This document shows, one piece after another, positions 24,151 through 32,555 of a stretch of DNA of 64,000 nucleotides. The translations under genes and the position numbers were made by a program. This DNA is from Rhodoglobus sp. (GTDB lineage: Bacteria > Actinomycetota > Actinomycetes > Actinomycetales > Microbacteriaceae). The notes under the pieces were generated by a model. That model saw nothing but the letters and a program-made list of their open reading frames with translations. It was not told where the DNA came from and did not search any database. Numbering within the stretch: position 1 is the stretch's first letter; the number at the start of each line of letters is the position of its first letter. The DNA is taken from contig JAODAV010000008.1 of the NCBI GenBank assembly GCA_025463605.1, positions 223,568 through 287,567 of the forward strand, read 5' to 3'.

Positions 24151-25566
24151 GTGCCCACCGAGTACGACGTCGTCATCATGGGTGGCGGCGCGGTCGCGGA
24201 GAATGTCGCCGATCGCGCCGTGCAGGGCGGACTCTCCGCGGTGCTCGTGGAGAGCGAGCTCGTGGGTGGCGAATGCTCGTACTGGGCCTGCATGCCCTCG
24301 AAGGCCCTCATTCGCAGCGGTATCGTGCTGCGCGCCGCCCAGCGGGTTTCTGGCGCGAGCCAGGCCGTGACGGGCGAACTCGACGTCGCCGCGGTCTTCG
24401 CGCGGCGCAACGGCTTCACGCACGGCTGGGACGACTCGAGCCAGGTCACGTGGGTGGCGGGCGCGGGAATCGACCTGCTGCGTGGTCACGGTCGGCTGAC
24501 CGGCGAGAAGCGCGTGAGCGTTACGGCACAGGATGGCACGATCACCGAGCTCGTCGCGCGGCACGCGGTCGTCGTGAGCACGGGCTCGGACCCCCTCATG
24601 CCCGGCATTCCCGGTCTGCTGGAGTCGGAGCCGTGGATGCCGAGGGATGCGACGAGCGCGCAAATCGCGCCCACGAGTCTCGCGATCATCGGAGGCGGGG
24701 TCGTCGCCGTCGAGATGGCCACGGCATACGCGAGCTTTGGCACTCGCGTGACGATTCTCGCCCGCAGCGGCCTTCTGCAGGGCCAGGAGGACTTCGCCGC
24801 CGACATGGTGACGACGGGACTGCGCGGTCTCGGCGTCGACATCCGCAAAGCCTCCCCGGACCGCGTCGAGCGCACTAACGACGGTGTCGTCGTGCACGTC
24901 GGCGACGAGACGATCGGCGCCGAGCATGTGCTCGTCGCGACCGGCCGCACACCGCGAACGACGGACATCGGCGTCGAGACCGTGGGACTCACGCCCGGCG
25001 AGTGGCTCGAGGTTGACGACACCATGCTCGTGAAGGGCACCGACTGGCTCTACGCGACGGGGGATGTCAACCACCGCGCCCTCCTCACCCACCAGGGCAA
25101 GTACCAGGCCAGAGCGGCGGGGGATGTCATCGCGGCTCGCGCGCTCGGTAAGCCCGTCGACGACGCGCCGTGGGGCGTGCACGTCGCGACCGCCGACCAC
25201 GCCTCTGTTCCGCAAGTGATCTTCGGCGAGCCCGAGGTCGCGTCCGCCGGCCTGACATCGAGCACAGCTCGCGAGGCCGGCCACGACGTCCGGGTGGTCG
25301 ACTACGAGATGGGCTGGGTCGCGGGCGCGAGCCTGCAGGCCGACGACTATGAGGGCAAGGCCCGCATGGTCGTCGACGAGAAGCGGGGTGTCATCCTCGG
25401 CGTCACCTTCGTCGGGCAGGATGTGAGCGAGCTCATCCATGCCGCGACCGTGGCGATCGTCGGTGAAGTCCCCATCGCGCGACTGTGGCACGCGGTGCCC
25501 GCGTACCCGACGATGAACGAGATCTGGCTGAGACTGCTCGAGGAGTACGGCCGACCGACCACCTGA
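24151..25566 (+). CDS. Pyridine nucleotide-disulfide oxidoreductase (lipoamide dehydrogenase-like)
   Basis: A 471-residue FAD enzyme. The FAD loop IMGGGAVAENVADRAV is at the N-terminus, the redox disulfide is Cys42/Cys47 in GGECSYWACMPSKAL, the NAD(P) loop is IIGGGVVAVEMATAYASFG, and the second FAD motif is LYATGDVNH. The C-terminal dimer domain has HAVPAYPTMNE, the His-Glu pair of the family. The Cys spacing CxxxxC fits lipoamide dehydrogenase, mercuric reductase and mycothione reductase relatives. GTG start, coupled to the RraB-like gene. The substrate disulfide is not clear. Confidence 0.88.
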   Translation: MPTEYDVVIMGGGAVAENVADRAVQGGLSAVLVESELVGGECSYWACMPSKALIRSGIVLRAAQRVSGASQAVTGELDVAAVFARRNGFTHGWDDSSQVTWVAGAGIDLLRGHGRLTGEKRVSVTAQDGTITELVARHAVVVSTGSDPLMPGIPGLLESEPWMPRDATSAQIAPTSLAIIGGGVVAVEMATAYASFGTRVTILARSGLLQGQEDFAADMVTTGLRGLGVDIRKASPDRVERTNDGVVVHVGDETIGAEHVLVATGRTPRTTDIGVETVGLTPGEWLEVDDTMLVKGTDWLYATGDVNHRALLTHQGKYQARAAGDVIAARALGKPVDDAPWGVHVATADHASVPQVIFGEPEVASAGLTSSTAREAGHDVRVVDYEMGWVAGASLQADDYEGKARMVVDEKRGVILGVTFVGQDVSELIHAATVAIVGEVPIARLWHAVPAYPTMNEIWLRLLEEYGRPTT

Positions 25567-25575
25567 GCGCGCCCG

Positions 25576-26793
25576 CTAGCGCTTCGCGCCCGCGTAGACC
25601 CCGAGAAGACTCGTCGCCGCGGCACCCCACGTGAAGCGCTCGGCGTGCGCACGCGCCGTCGCAGCCAGGCGGCCCCGATGATCGTCGTCGATGAGCAGCG
25701 CGAGCTGGTTCGCCCACTCGCGAGGATCGCGAGTGTCGAGCAGCACTCCTGAGACACCATCGGCGATCGACTCCGCGAGCCCGCCCGACCGGTAGCCGAT
25801 CACGGGGGTGCCCGAGGCGGCCGATTCGAGGGCGACGAGTCCGAAGGTCTCCGAGTAGGAGGGCACGATCGTGACGGCCGCCGCTGCCAACAGCTCGGCG
25901 AGCACGTCACGGTCGAGCGCGCCGACGAAGCGCACGTCGGATGCCACGCCCAGCTCGCCCGCGAGCTGTCGCAGCTGATCGGCGAAGCCCGAATCCCCCG
26001 GGGTCACCTCACCGGCGATCACGAGCAGTGGCGCCCACCCGCGCAGCGCGTGGAGCTCGCCGATCGCCCGCACGGCGAGCTCGTGTCCCTTGAGCGGTTG
26101 CACGCGAGCCGCGAGTACGACGAGCGGGCGGTCCAGTTCGAGGCCGAGGGCACGCCGCAGCGCGAGCCGCTCGAGTTCGGGTCTCGGGGAGAACAGCCCC
26201 AGGTCGACGCCGGGTGGGATGATCCACGTGCGATCCGCGGGCGCGCCGACGTCGTCGATGAGCGCAGTCGCCTCCGCCGATGAGGCCGCGACGATGGCGT
26301 CTGCCTGGCCGGCGAGGAACGTCTCCGAGCGCAGCCGGATGACCGGCTCCTCCTCATCGGCTCGAGCGGTGTTCTTCATAGCGGCGAGAGTGTGGAAGCT
26401 CTGCACGAACGGCAGGCCGAGCTCGATCGCGACGGGGAGGGTCGCGATGCCGCTGAGCCAGTAGTGGGCATGGATGAGGTCGAAGCGAGTCGCGCGCGAG
26501 AGCCCGGCGACAGCCTCACCGAACTCATCGGCGATCTCTGCCAGGCGGTCCTTGGGAATGGGGCCGGGCGCGCCCGCCGGCAGTTCGTGTAGTGTCACGC
26601 CGGGCAGCAGCGGCGTTACCGCCGGAGAGCCGATCGCACGAGTGATGAGGTCGACTTGCACGTCCCTGATGGCAAGTTCGGCCGCGACACTGAGTATCGC
26701 GACGTTCATGCCACCGGCGTCGCCTGTACCTGGGCGCGACACCGGAGACGTGTGCATCGAGATCATCGCGACTCGCTCGATCCCACCGGTCAT
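25576..26793 (-). CDS. mshA: GT4 glycosyltransferase, MshA-like (mycothiol biosynthesis)
   Basis: A 405-residue retaining glycosyltransferase. The N-terminal signature ISMHTSPVSRPGTGDAGGMN is nearly that of MshA, which joins UDP-GlcNAc to inositol-3-phosphate in the first step of mycothiol synthesis. The GT4 C-terminal motif is intact (VPSYSETFGLVALESAASGTPVIG, two key Glu residues). The ATG at 26793 was chosen because the conserved start follows it directly. Divergent from an HExxH protein, with only 23 bases between the two starts. A GT4 enzyme for another sugar lipid is the alternative. Confidence 0.75.
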   Translation of the reverse strand: MTGGIERVAMISMHTSPVSRPGTGDAGGMNVAILSVAAELAIRDVQVDLITRAIGSPAVTPLLPGVTLHELPAGAPGPIPKDRLAEIADEFGEAVAGLSRATRFDLIHAHYWLSGIATLPVAIELGLPFVQSFHTLAAMKNTARADEEEPVIRLRSETFLAGQADAIVAASSAEATALIDDVGAPADRTWIIPPGVDLGLFSPRPELERLALRRALGLELDRPLVVLAARVQPLKGHELAVRAIGELHALRGWAPLLVIAGEVTPGDSGFADQLRQLAGELGVASDVRFVGALDRDVLAELLAAAAVTIVPSYSETFGLVALESAASGTPVIGYRSGGLAESIADGVSGVLLDTRDPREWANQLALLIDDDHRGRLAATARAHAERFTWGAAATSLLGVYAGAKR

Positions 26794-26816
26794 GCTGCCA
26801 CTGTATTCTGCGGGGT
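26794..26816. promoter_or_regulatory. 23-bp shared divergent start region
   Basis: Only 23 bases separate two divergent ATG codons (26793 on minus, 26817 on plus). TATTCT at 26804-26809 is placed like a -10 box for a leaderless plus-strand transcript. Neither side has a ribosome site, so both messages may be leaderless and their promoters lie within each other's coding region. Confidence 0.35.
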
Positions 26817-27260
26817 ATGGAGCAGGTGAGCCCCGGCGACGAGCCGGAGCCGAGGCGCGCATCCCGGGGTCTCGTGCGTCGCTTGCGCCGGCTCGGCTGG
26901 TTGCGCGCGATCGTGCTCAGTCCCGTCGTGGCGCGGCCCGGGTACTGGTTCGCGACGGCGTGCGCGGTCGTGTTCGGCGGCGTGCTGAGCCGGTTCCGAC
27001 TGCGGCACGAGGGCGGTCTCATCGTCGCGCCCCACTTGCCGAAGTGGGCCTATGGGCGCGGAGGAACGACGATCGGGGCCGTCTACCTCACGTGCGACAA
27101 CATCTCGCCGTCGATTCTCGAGCACGAGGCCGTGCATCGCGCGCAGTGGCGTCGATACGGGCTGGCGTTCATCCCGCTCTACGTCGACGCCGGGCAGAAC
27201 GCCCGCAAGAACCGTTTCGAGATCGAAGCCGGACTCGGCAAGGGCGGCTACACCCGGTGA
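26817..27260 (+). CDS. Small protein with HExxH motif, unknown
   Basis: A 147-residue basic protein with a Pro-preceded hydrophobic segment (YWFATACAVVFGGVLS, about residues 42-58) that may be membrane-bound, followed by SILEHEAVHRAQWRRYGLAF. The HEAVH at residues 103-107 is a zinc-metalloprotease-type HExxH. Such proteins are conserved next to short-chain dehydrogenases in this group of bacteria. Its stop overlaps the GTG of the SDR gene (GTGA, 27257-27260). Confidence 0.65.
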   Translation: MEQVSPGDEPEPRRASRGLVRRLRRLGWLRAIVLSPVVARPGYWFATACAVVFGGVLSRFRLRHEGGLIVAPHLPKWAYGRGGTTIGAVYLTCDNISPSILEHEAVHRAQWRRYGLAFIPLYVDAGQNARKNRFEIEAGLGKGGYTR

Positions 27261-28075
27261 GCGTCGCCGTCATCACCGGTGCGAGCTCGGGCATCGGCGC
27301 GAGTGCCGCCGGGCGTCTGGCCGAGGCCGGCTGGCAGGTCGCCGTCGTAGGCCGCAACCCGCAGCGCACGCGTGAGGTCGCCGAGACTGTCGGCGGCACG
27401 CCGTTCGTTGCCGACTACGACCGGCTCGACGACGTGCGCGAGCTCGCGGCATCCCTCGCCGAGCGCTACGGACGAATCGACGTGCTCGCCAACAACGCGG
27501 GCGGCCTCGTGCACGAGCGCGGCGACTCGGCCGACGGTTTCGAACGAACGATCCAGCACAACCACCTCGCGCCGTTCCTGCTCACCAACCTGTTGCTCCC
27601 CTTCTTCGCGCCGGGCGCGCGGGTGATCGCAACCGCGAGCGTCGCGAACACCTTCGGCAACTTGCGGCTGGACGATCTCGAGTTTCGCAAGCGACCGTGG
27701 CTCGGCGGATGGCGCGCCTACGGCACGAGCAAGATCGCGACGATCGTGTTCACGCGCGAGTTGGCCAAGCGCACGGCGCTCGAGGCCTACGCCTACCATC
27801 CCGGATACGTGGCGACGAGCTTCGGGGCAGAGTCGCGCCTCGTCAAGTTCGCGAATCTCTTCTCCCCCGCAAGCACCATGGGCATTTCGGCCGAGCGGGG
27901 CGCCGCACCCCTCGTGCGCCTCGCGACGACCGAGCGCGTCGATGCGCCCAACGGCACATACTTCGACGGGTTCACGCCGAACGGGCGAGTGCACCGCAGC
28001 GCGAACGCGCCGGGAGCGGGCGAGACGCTGTGGGCCCAGAGCGCCCGCATGGTGGGCCTGGCGCACCCCGCGTGA
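27257..28075 (+). CDS. Short-chain dehydrogenase/reductase
   Basis: A 272-residue NAD(P)-dependent SDR: cofactor loop TGASSGIGASAAG at the N-terminus, NNAGG at about 86, and the catalytic Tyr-x-x-x-Lys in WRAYGTSKIATIVF, followed by the substrate loop YHPGYVATSFG. The residue before the last strand of the Rossmann fold favours NADP. It resembles retinol-dehydrogenase-like SDRs. Translationally coupled to the HExxH gene. Confidence 0.88.
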   Translation: MSVAVITGASSGIGASAAGRLAEAGWQVAVVGRNPQRTREVAETVGGTPFVADYDRLDDVRELAASLAERYGRIDVLANNAGGLVHERGDSADGFERTIQHNHLAPFLLTNLLLPFFAPGARVIATASVANTFGNLRLDDLEFRKRPWLGGWRAYGTSKIATIVFTRELAKRTALEAYAYHPGYVATSFGAESRLVKFANLFSPASTMGISAERGAAPLVRLATTERVDAPNGTYFDGFTPNGRVHRSANAPGAGETLWAQSARMVGLAHPA

Positions 28076-28081
28076 ATGGAC

Positions 28082-28435
28082 CTAGTCGGAGCTGAGCAGG
28101 CGCGCGGGGCCGTCGGCGGCGATCCACGCGTATACCGTGCTCTCGCCGAATGCGCTCACGGGTAGCATTTCGGCGAGCCAGGCGTCGACAGAGCGGCGCA
28201 GTTGCTGGCCGCGATCGCGCACGAGCCAGCAGACGGCGAAGCGACCGGGGGCATTCAGCGGCTGGATGTCGCCTTCCGACTGCACCTCGACGAACACTTG
28301 CCCGCGGGCGCTGGCGGGAAGCGTCGCGAGAATGACGCGCATCGCCTCGATCGAACTCTGGTCTCCCGCGAGCAGCAGCCGGTCGGCGGCTCGCGGGTTC
28401 CAGGCGATGGTGGAGGTGAGCGGGGAGGTCGTCAT
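28082..28435 (-). CDS. Siderophore-interacting protein, C-terminal-domain type
   Basis: A 117-residue protein matching only the C-terminal (NAD-binding-like) half of siderophore-interacting flavoproteins: ADRLLLAGDQSSIEAMRVIL, LPASARGQVFVEV, and a final FGESTVYAWIAADGPARLL instead of the full W-GE--YAWIAGE ending. The FAD-binding N-terminal half is absent, so it cannot act alone as a ferric reductase. A DtxR/IdeR-like box lies 13 bases upstream, so iron very probably represses it. Confidence 0.75.
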   Translation of the reverse strand: MTTSPLTSTIAWNPRAADRLLLAGDQSSIEAMRVILATLPASARGQVFVEVQSEGDIQPLNAPGRFAVCWLVRDRGQQLRRSVDAWLAEMLPVSAFGESTVYAWIAADGPARLLSSD

Positions 28436-28447
28436 TTCCCTCCCAGT

Positions 28448-28466
28448 ATAGGCATGCCTTACCTAA
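28448..28466 (-). promoter_or_regulatory. DtxR/IdeR-like iron box
   Basis: Read on the minus strand: TTAGGTAAGGCATGCCTAT. It matches the 19-bp IdeR consensus TTAGGTTAGGCTAACCTAA at 14 of 19 positions and has the same dyad. It lies just upstream of the siderophore-interacting gene start, so bound regulator plus iron would block its promoter. Confidence 0.65.
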
Positions 28467-28507
28467 GAAGCCCAGTCCACCCAGCGGCTTAGCAGCGGCC
28501 GCTGCCC

Positions 28508-29917
28508 TTACCAATCAGACGGGTGCCTCTTCTGCCATTGCAGCCGTCGCTCGAGCTGCGCGCCGATCGCGAGGAGCACGTGCTCACCTCCGGGCCGCCC
28601 GATGAGCTGCACTCCCATGGGCAGGCCGCCGGCTGTCTCATGCACCGGGAGCGTGATCGCGGGCAGTCCACTCACGTTGAGGAAGCTCGTCCACGGCGTG
28701 TACTGCACTTGCTGCGCGAAGTTGCGCTCGGCATCCTGCTTGTCATACCAGCCCACAGGCCGGGGCGTGAGGGCAAGCGACGGGGTCATGACGGCGTCGA
28801 ATCGGGAGAACTGGCGGATGACACTGCGCTCGAACAGCGCAAGCTGCTGCAGCGCCGAGCCGAGGTCGGCCGCCCCGAGTCCGCGCCCGCGCTGGACGAG
28901 CCAGCGGGTGAGCGGCTCGAGCAGCTCGAGCTGCTCGCCTTCGGCGGGAATCGCTGCGGCTCCCGCCTGCCAGATCGTGCGGAAAGCGGGGGCGTAGGTG
29001 TCATCGGGTTCGAGGGTGAGAGGCTCGAGGCCGTGGCCGATTGCGTCGAGCTCGCGGGAGGCGAGGGCGAGCGCATCCGCCGCCTCGGTCGACACGACGA
29101 CCTCGTAGGCCGAGTCCCACGGCGAGGTGGTCATGACGCCGAGCTGGTAGCGGCCCTCGCCGCGCACGGCGGCATTGAGGTAGGCGCCACCGTCCCAGGT
29201 GGGGGGCCCGACCGACCAGGGCGACGGCCCGGCGATGGCGTCGAGCAGCAGGCCGGCATCGGCGACTGTGCGCGCGAGCGGCCCTGCGACGACGAGTCCG
29301 CCGAGGCTGCCGAAGCCCGACAGCGCCGGTACGCGACCGCGAGACGGCTTGAGCCCGACGAGTCCCGTTGCGGCGGCGGGGATGCGGATGCTGCCACCCC
29401 CGTCGGATCCCGCTGCGACGGGAAGCATGCCGGCGGCGACCGCGACCGCCGCTCCCCCGCTGCTGCCACCGGCGCCGAGCTCGGGGTCCCATGGGGTTCT
29501 CGCGGGTGGGGCGACGAGTGATTCGGTGTATGACGGCATTCCGAACTCGGGCGCGTTCGTCTTGCCGAGGCTCACCGCGCCCGCCGCATCGAGCACCTCG
29601 ACGATCTCGTCCGAGGTCTCCGGCACGAAGTCCCTCATGAGCCGCGAGCCGTACATCGTGCGCACGTTCGCGCGCATCCACAGGTCTTTGTCGCCCGATG
29701 GCAGGCCCCACAGCGCGGCGGCTTTCGGAACGGTCGACTCCACGGCGCGCGCGCGCTCGAGTGCGGCATCCTTCGTCACCGTTGCGAAGGCGCCGAGTGC
29801 GGGATCGAGCCGTTCGATGCGCGCGAGGTAGTGCTCCGCGAGCTCGGCTGGTGTCACCTCACCCCGGCGCAGCCAGTCGAGCTGCTCGACGGCCGTGAGG
29901 TGGTGGAGTTCGAACAT
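28508..29917 (-). CDS. Amidase-signature family amidohydrolase
   Basis: A 469-residue enzyme of normal family length. The Ser-cisSer-Lys triad is present: Lys in GLPSGDKDLWMR, the Gly-rich GAGGSSGGAAVAV, and Ser in AGSDGGGSIRIPAAATGLVGLKPSRGRVP. It hydrolyses an amide bond; substrate not determined, and no gatC/gatB genes lie nearby, so it is not GatA. A second hint is the C-terminal GLPAITLPVHETAGGLPMGVQ. Its start faces the GntR operon. Confidence 0.88.
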   Translation of the reverse strand: MFELHHLTAVEQLDWLRRGEVTPAELAEHYLARIERLDPALGAFATVTKDAALERARAVESTVPKAAALWGLPSGDKDLWMRANVRTMYGSRLMRDFVPETSDEIVEVLDAAGAVSLGKTNAPEFGMPSYTESLVAPPARTPWDPELGAGGSSGGAAVAVAAGMLPVAAGSDGGGSIRIPAAATGLVGLKPSRGRVPALSGFGSLGGLVVAGPLARTVADAGLLLDAIAGPSPWSVGPPTWDGGAYLNAAVRGEGRYQLGVMTTSPWDSAYEVVVSTEAADALALASRELDAIGHGLEPLTLEPDDTYAPAFRTIWQAGAAAIPAEGEQLELLEPLTRWLVQRGRGLGAADLGSALQQLALFERSVIRQFSRFDAVMTPSLALTPRPVGWYDKQDAERNFAQQVQYTPWTSFLNVSGLPAITLPVHETAGGLPMGVQLIGRPGGEHVLLAIGAQLERRLQWQKRHPSDW

Positions 29918-29933
29918 CCTCCGAGCCTAGGAC

Positions 29934-29998
29934 TTGACAGAACCGGTCCAACCTGATTGGTTAGTTGCATGACCAACTAACCCACCAAGCTGGTGGGT
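29934..29998 (+). promoter_or_regulatory. GntR operon control region with two perfect inverted repeats
   Basis: Three parts. TTGACA at 29934-29939 is a consensus -35 box; no strong -10 follows. The first repeat is GGTTAGTTG, CATGAC, CAACTAACC (29959-29982). The second is ACCCACCA, AGC, TGGTGGGT (29980-29998). Both are free of mismatches and overlap the expected -10 and start of transcription, 28 bases before the GntR start. They are likely operators for the YtrA-like regulator. Confidence 0.65.
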
Positions 29999-30025
29999 CA
30001 GTGACCGAACGGAAGGAGGGTTTCC

Positions 30026-30382
30026 ATGGATGAATCACGACCGATATTCGTCCAGATCGCAGAACAGATCGAGAACGACATCATCGGCGGGGCTCTCGCA
30101 GAGGAAACCCAGGTTCCCTCGACCAACGAGTTTGCGGCGTTCTACCGCATCAATCCGGCGACCGCTCTCAAGGGCGTGAACCTGCTCGTCGACGAGGGAA
30201 TCCTCTACAAGAAGAGAGGAATCGGCATGTTCGTAGCCGATGGGGCCCAAGGGCGGCTCGTCACCAAGAGGCGCGACCAGTTCCGCGCCGAATTCGTTCG
30301 ACCCCTGCTGATGGAGGCCGCCAAACTCGGCATCACCTCCACGCAGCTCTCAGACATGATCAGAAAGGAAGAGCAGCAATGA
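30026..30382 (+). CDS. GntR-family (YtrA subfamily) transcriptional repressor
   Basis: A 118-residue regulator: winged helix-turn-helix at about 7-75 (IFVQIAEQIENDIIGGALAEE, VPSTNEFAAFYRINPATALKGVNLLVDEGILYKKRGIGMFV shortened here in parts) and only about 40 C-terminal residues, the small dimerisation tail of the YtrA type, which is found with ABC exporters. AAGGAGG ribosome site. Overlaps the ATPase gene by ATGA (30379-30382). Expected to repress its own operon through the upstream palindromes until the inducing stress appears. Confidence 0.88.
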   Translation: MDESRPIFVQIAEQIENDIIGGALAEETQVPSTNEFAAFYRINPATALKGVNLLVDEGILYKKRGIGMFVADGAQGRLVTKRRDQFRAEFVRPLLMEAAKLGITSTQLSDMIRKEEQQ

Positions 30383-31269
30383 CCGCCGTAATCGAGGTCA
30401 CTGGCCTCAGTAAGACGTTCGGAAGCATCCGGGCGGTCGACGACGTGAGCTTCACGGTCGAGGAGAACAAGATCTACGGGCTCCTCGGACGCAACGGGGC
30501 GGGCAAGACCACGCTCATGCAACTGCTCACCGGGCAGGACTTCGCGATGAAAGGCGACATCCGCGTATTCGGCGAATCGCCCGTCGAGAACGCCCACGTG
30601 CTGCAGCGGATCTCGTTCATCAAGGAGAGCCAGCGGTACCCCGACGACTTCCGCGTCAAGCACGTCTTCAAGAGCGCGCCATGGTTCTTCGCCAATTGGG
30701 ACGCCGAGTTCGCCGAGCGACTCATCGGCGATTTCCGGCTGCCCCTGAACCAGCGCATCAAGAAACTGTCACGCGGACAGCTGTCGTCCATCGGCGTGAT
30801 CGTCGGCCTCGCGTCGCGCGCGCCGCTGACCTTCTTCGATGAACCGTACCTGGGCCTCGACGCGGTCGCACGCCAGACCTTCTACGACCGCCTGCTCGAG
30901 GACTACGCGCAGAACCCGCGCACCGTCATCCTGTCCACGCATCTCATCGATGAGGTCGCCAACCTGCTCGAGCACGTGCTCGTGATCGATCAGGGCCGCA
31001 TCATCATCGACCAGGATGCCGAGTCGCTGCGGGGAACCGCAACGGCAGTCGTCGGCGTCGCCACGGCCGTCGACGCGTTCGTAGGAACGCGCGAGGTAAT
31101 CCACCGCGATCGTGTGGGCGGACTCGCGTCCGTCACCATCGCGGGTCTCGACGCCACGGAGCGTGCCGCCGCATCGGCAGCAGGACTGGAGCTCACGCCC
31201 GTGTCGCTCCAGCAGCTCATCATCCGCAGGACCAATACCTCTGAGAGAGAGTTCGAGCAGAGCGCATGA
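30379..31269 (+). CDS. ABC transporter ATP-binding protein (YtrB-like)
   Basis: A 296-residue ATPase: Walker A GRNGAGKTTLM at about 38-48, signature KLSRGQLSSIGV (SRGQ in place of SGGQ), Walker B LTFFDEPYLGLDAVA and switch His in LSTHLIDEV. The last 80 residues are a C-terminal regulatory tail. Pairs with the following permease. Such YtrA-controlled transporters in other bacteria respond to cell-wall antibiotics; that role is inferred. Confidence 0.9.
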   Translation: MTAVIEVTGLSKTFGSIRAVDDVSFTVEENKIYGLLGRNGAGKTTLMQLLTGQDFAMKGDIRVFGESPVENAHVLQRISFIKESQRYPDDFRVKHVFKSAPWFFANWDAEFAERLIGDFRLPLNQRIKKLSRGQLSSIGVIVGLASRAPLTFFDEPYLGLDAVARQTFYDRLLEDYAQNPRTVILSTHLIDEVANLLEHVLVIDQGRIIIDQDAESLRGTATAVVGVATAVDAFVGTREVIHRDRVGGLASVTIAGLDATERAAASAAGLELTPVSLQQLIIRRTNTSEREFEQSA

Positions 31270-32030
31270 CTACCGCCACCGAAACCCAGTTCCGCGCCGC
31301 CGGCCCGGCCGGGCGCATCCTCAATGTCGTCAGGCTGAACGTCGCCAACCCGTGGACGACAATCATCATGCCGTGGCTGATCCTCGGCATCATCTTTCTG
31401 GCCAACCTCACCATCTGGTGGATCATCTTCAACTCCGTCGGCGCCGACAACGTCGCGGACGTGTCGGACGGCCTCCAGTACAGCGGGGCGTCGACCTGGA
31501 TCTTCGTCTACATGACGGTCGTGGCGATCCAGGCGATCAACCTCACGTTCCCGTTCGCGCTCGGCTACGGCGTGACCCGGCGCGACTTCTGGCTCGGCAG
31601 CTCGGTCACGTTCGTGCTGCTGTCGGCTATGTACGCGGTCGGCATGACGATTCTCTCGGTCATCGAGGAGACGACGAACGGCTGGGGTCTGGGCGGGCAC
31701 ATGTTCACGGCGGTGTTCTTCGGAGACACCTGGTTGCAGCGGCTGTTCATCTACTTCGTCGCGTTCCTGTTCTTCTTCTTCTTCGGCGCCGCAATCGCAA
31801 CGGTGTACGTGAGGTGGAGAGCGAACGGAGTCACGCTGTTCTTCGTCGTTCTCGCCGCGCTCCTGATCGCGGGGGCAGCGGTGCTCACGCTCACCGGCAA
31901 CTGGCAGGTCATCGGCGACTTCTTCGCCAGGACTGGCCTCGTGGGCTCGTTCGCCTGGAGCCTCGTGATCACGGTGATCTCAGGGTTCGCCGGATACCTG
32001 ATCCTGCGAAGGGCCACGCCCAAGAACTAG
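31266..32030 (+). CDS. ABC transporter permease (ABC-2 like)
   Basis: A 254-residue protein with about six membrane helices (first TTIIMPWLILGIIFLANLTI, last SLVITVISGFAGYLIL) and short loops. ATGA overlap with the ATPase gene at 31266-31269 makes it the membrane half of the transporter. Substrate and direction are not visible; the operon type suggests export or antibiotic-stress sensing. Confidence 0.85.
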   Translation: MTTATETQFRAAGPAGRILNVVRLNVANPWTTIIMPWLILGIIFLANLTIWWIIFNSVGADNVADVSDGLQYSGASTWIFVYMTVVAIQAINLTFPFALGYGVTRRDFWLGSSVTFVLLSAMYAVGMTILSVIEETTNGWGLGGHMFTAVFFGDTWLQRLFIYFVAFLFFFFFGAAIATVYVRWRANGVTLFFVVLAALLIAGAAVLTLTGNWQVIGDFFARTGLVGSFAWSLVITVISGFAGYLILRRATPKN

Positions 32031-32072
32031 CGGCCCGGATGCCTGTTGGCCGTCGCACCGGGCACGATCGCG

Positions 32073-32540
32073 CTAGCGGGCATCCGAGGTGCCGAACCCG
32101 GCCTTCGCTTTGCGCTCCTCCAGCGTGTCGAGTTCCTGGAACGCGGTGATCTGCAAGCCACCCGGCGCCTCGAGCCGGGAGTTGAGGGAGCGCCACGGGG
32201 TCTCGGTGGGCGGCGCCACGACAGTCGCCCCGGCCGATTCGAGCCGGTCTGTCATGGCCGCTGTGTCCGCGACCTCGAAGGCGACGCGGATGCTGAGCTG
32301 GTACGGCCTGCTCGACGGCTTTCCCACCTCCACGTCGTCGATAAGCCGGATCTGCGCGGGGTTCGAGAGCTCGAGCGTTGCGAGAGGCACCGTGAGGATC
32401 GAAACGCGCGCTCCGCCCTCCCCCTCGAACGATTCCTGCTCGGAGAGGCCGAGGGCATCACGGTAGAACGCAAGTGCCGCGTCAAAGTCCTCAGTTTCGA
32501 CGATGAGGCGCAGCTGGGTAACGGGGTTGCTGTCAGTCAT
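32073..32540 (-). CDS. VOC-family (glyoxalase/bleomycin-resistance fold) protein
   Basis: A 155-residue protein with two beta-alpha-beta modules: LRLIVETEDFDAALAFYRDALGL, LATLELSNPAQ, IRVAFEVADTAAMTDRLESAGATVVAPP and SRLEAPGGLQITAFQELDTLEE. The final Glu of the metal site appears to be present in QELD. Members include glyoxalases, dioxygenases and drug-binding proteins; the function of this one cannot be assigned. Confidence 0.75.
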   Translation of the reverse strand: MTDSNPVTQLRLIVETEDFDAALAFYRDALGLSEQESFEGEGGARVSILTVPLATLELSNPAQIRLIDDVEVGKPSSRPYQLSIRVAFEVADTAAMTDRLESAGATVVAPPTETPWRSLNSRLEAPGGLQITAFQELDTLEERKAKAGFGTSDAR

Positions 32541-32555
32541 GTCTGAAGTCTCCCG

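Noticed and set aside
23788..25491. A 567-codon minus-strand frame under the enoyl-CoA hydratase to oxidoreductase genes
   Set aside because: No motifs, and the plus-strand genes have intact catalytic motifs throughout; this is antisense to a high-GC coding sequence.
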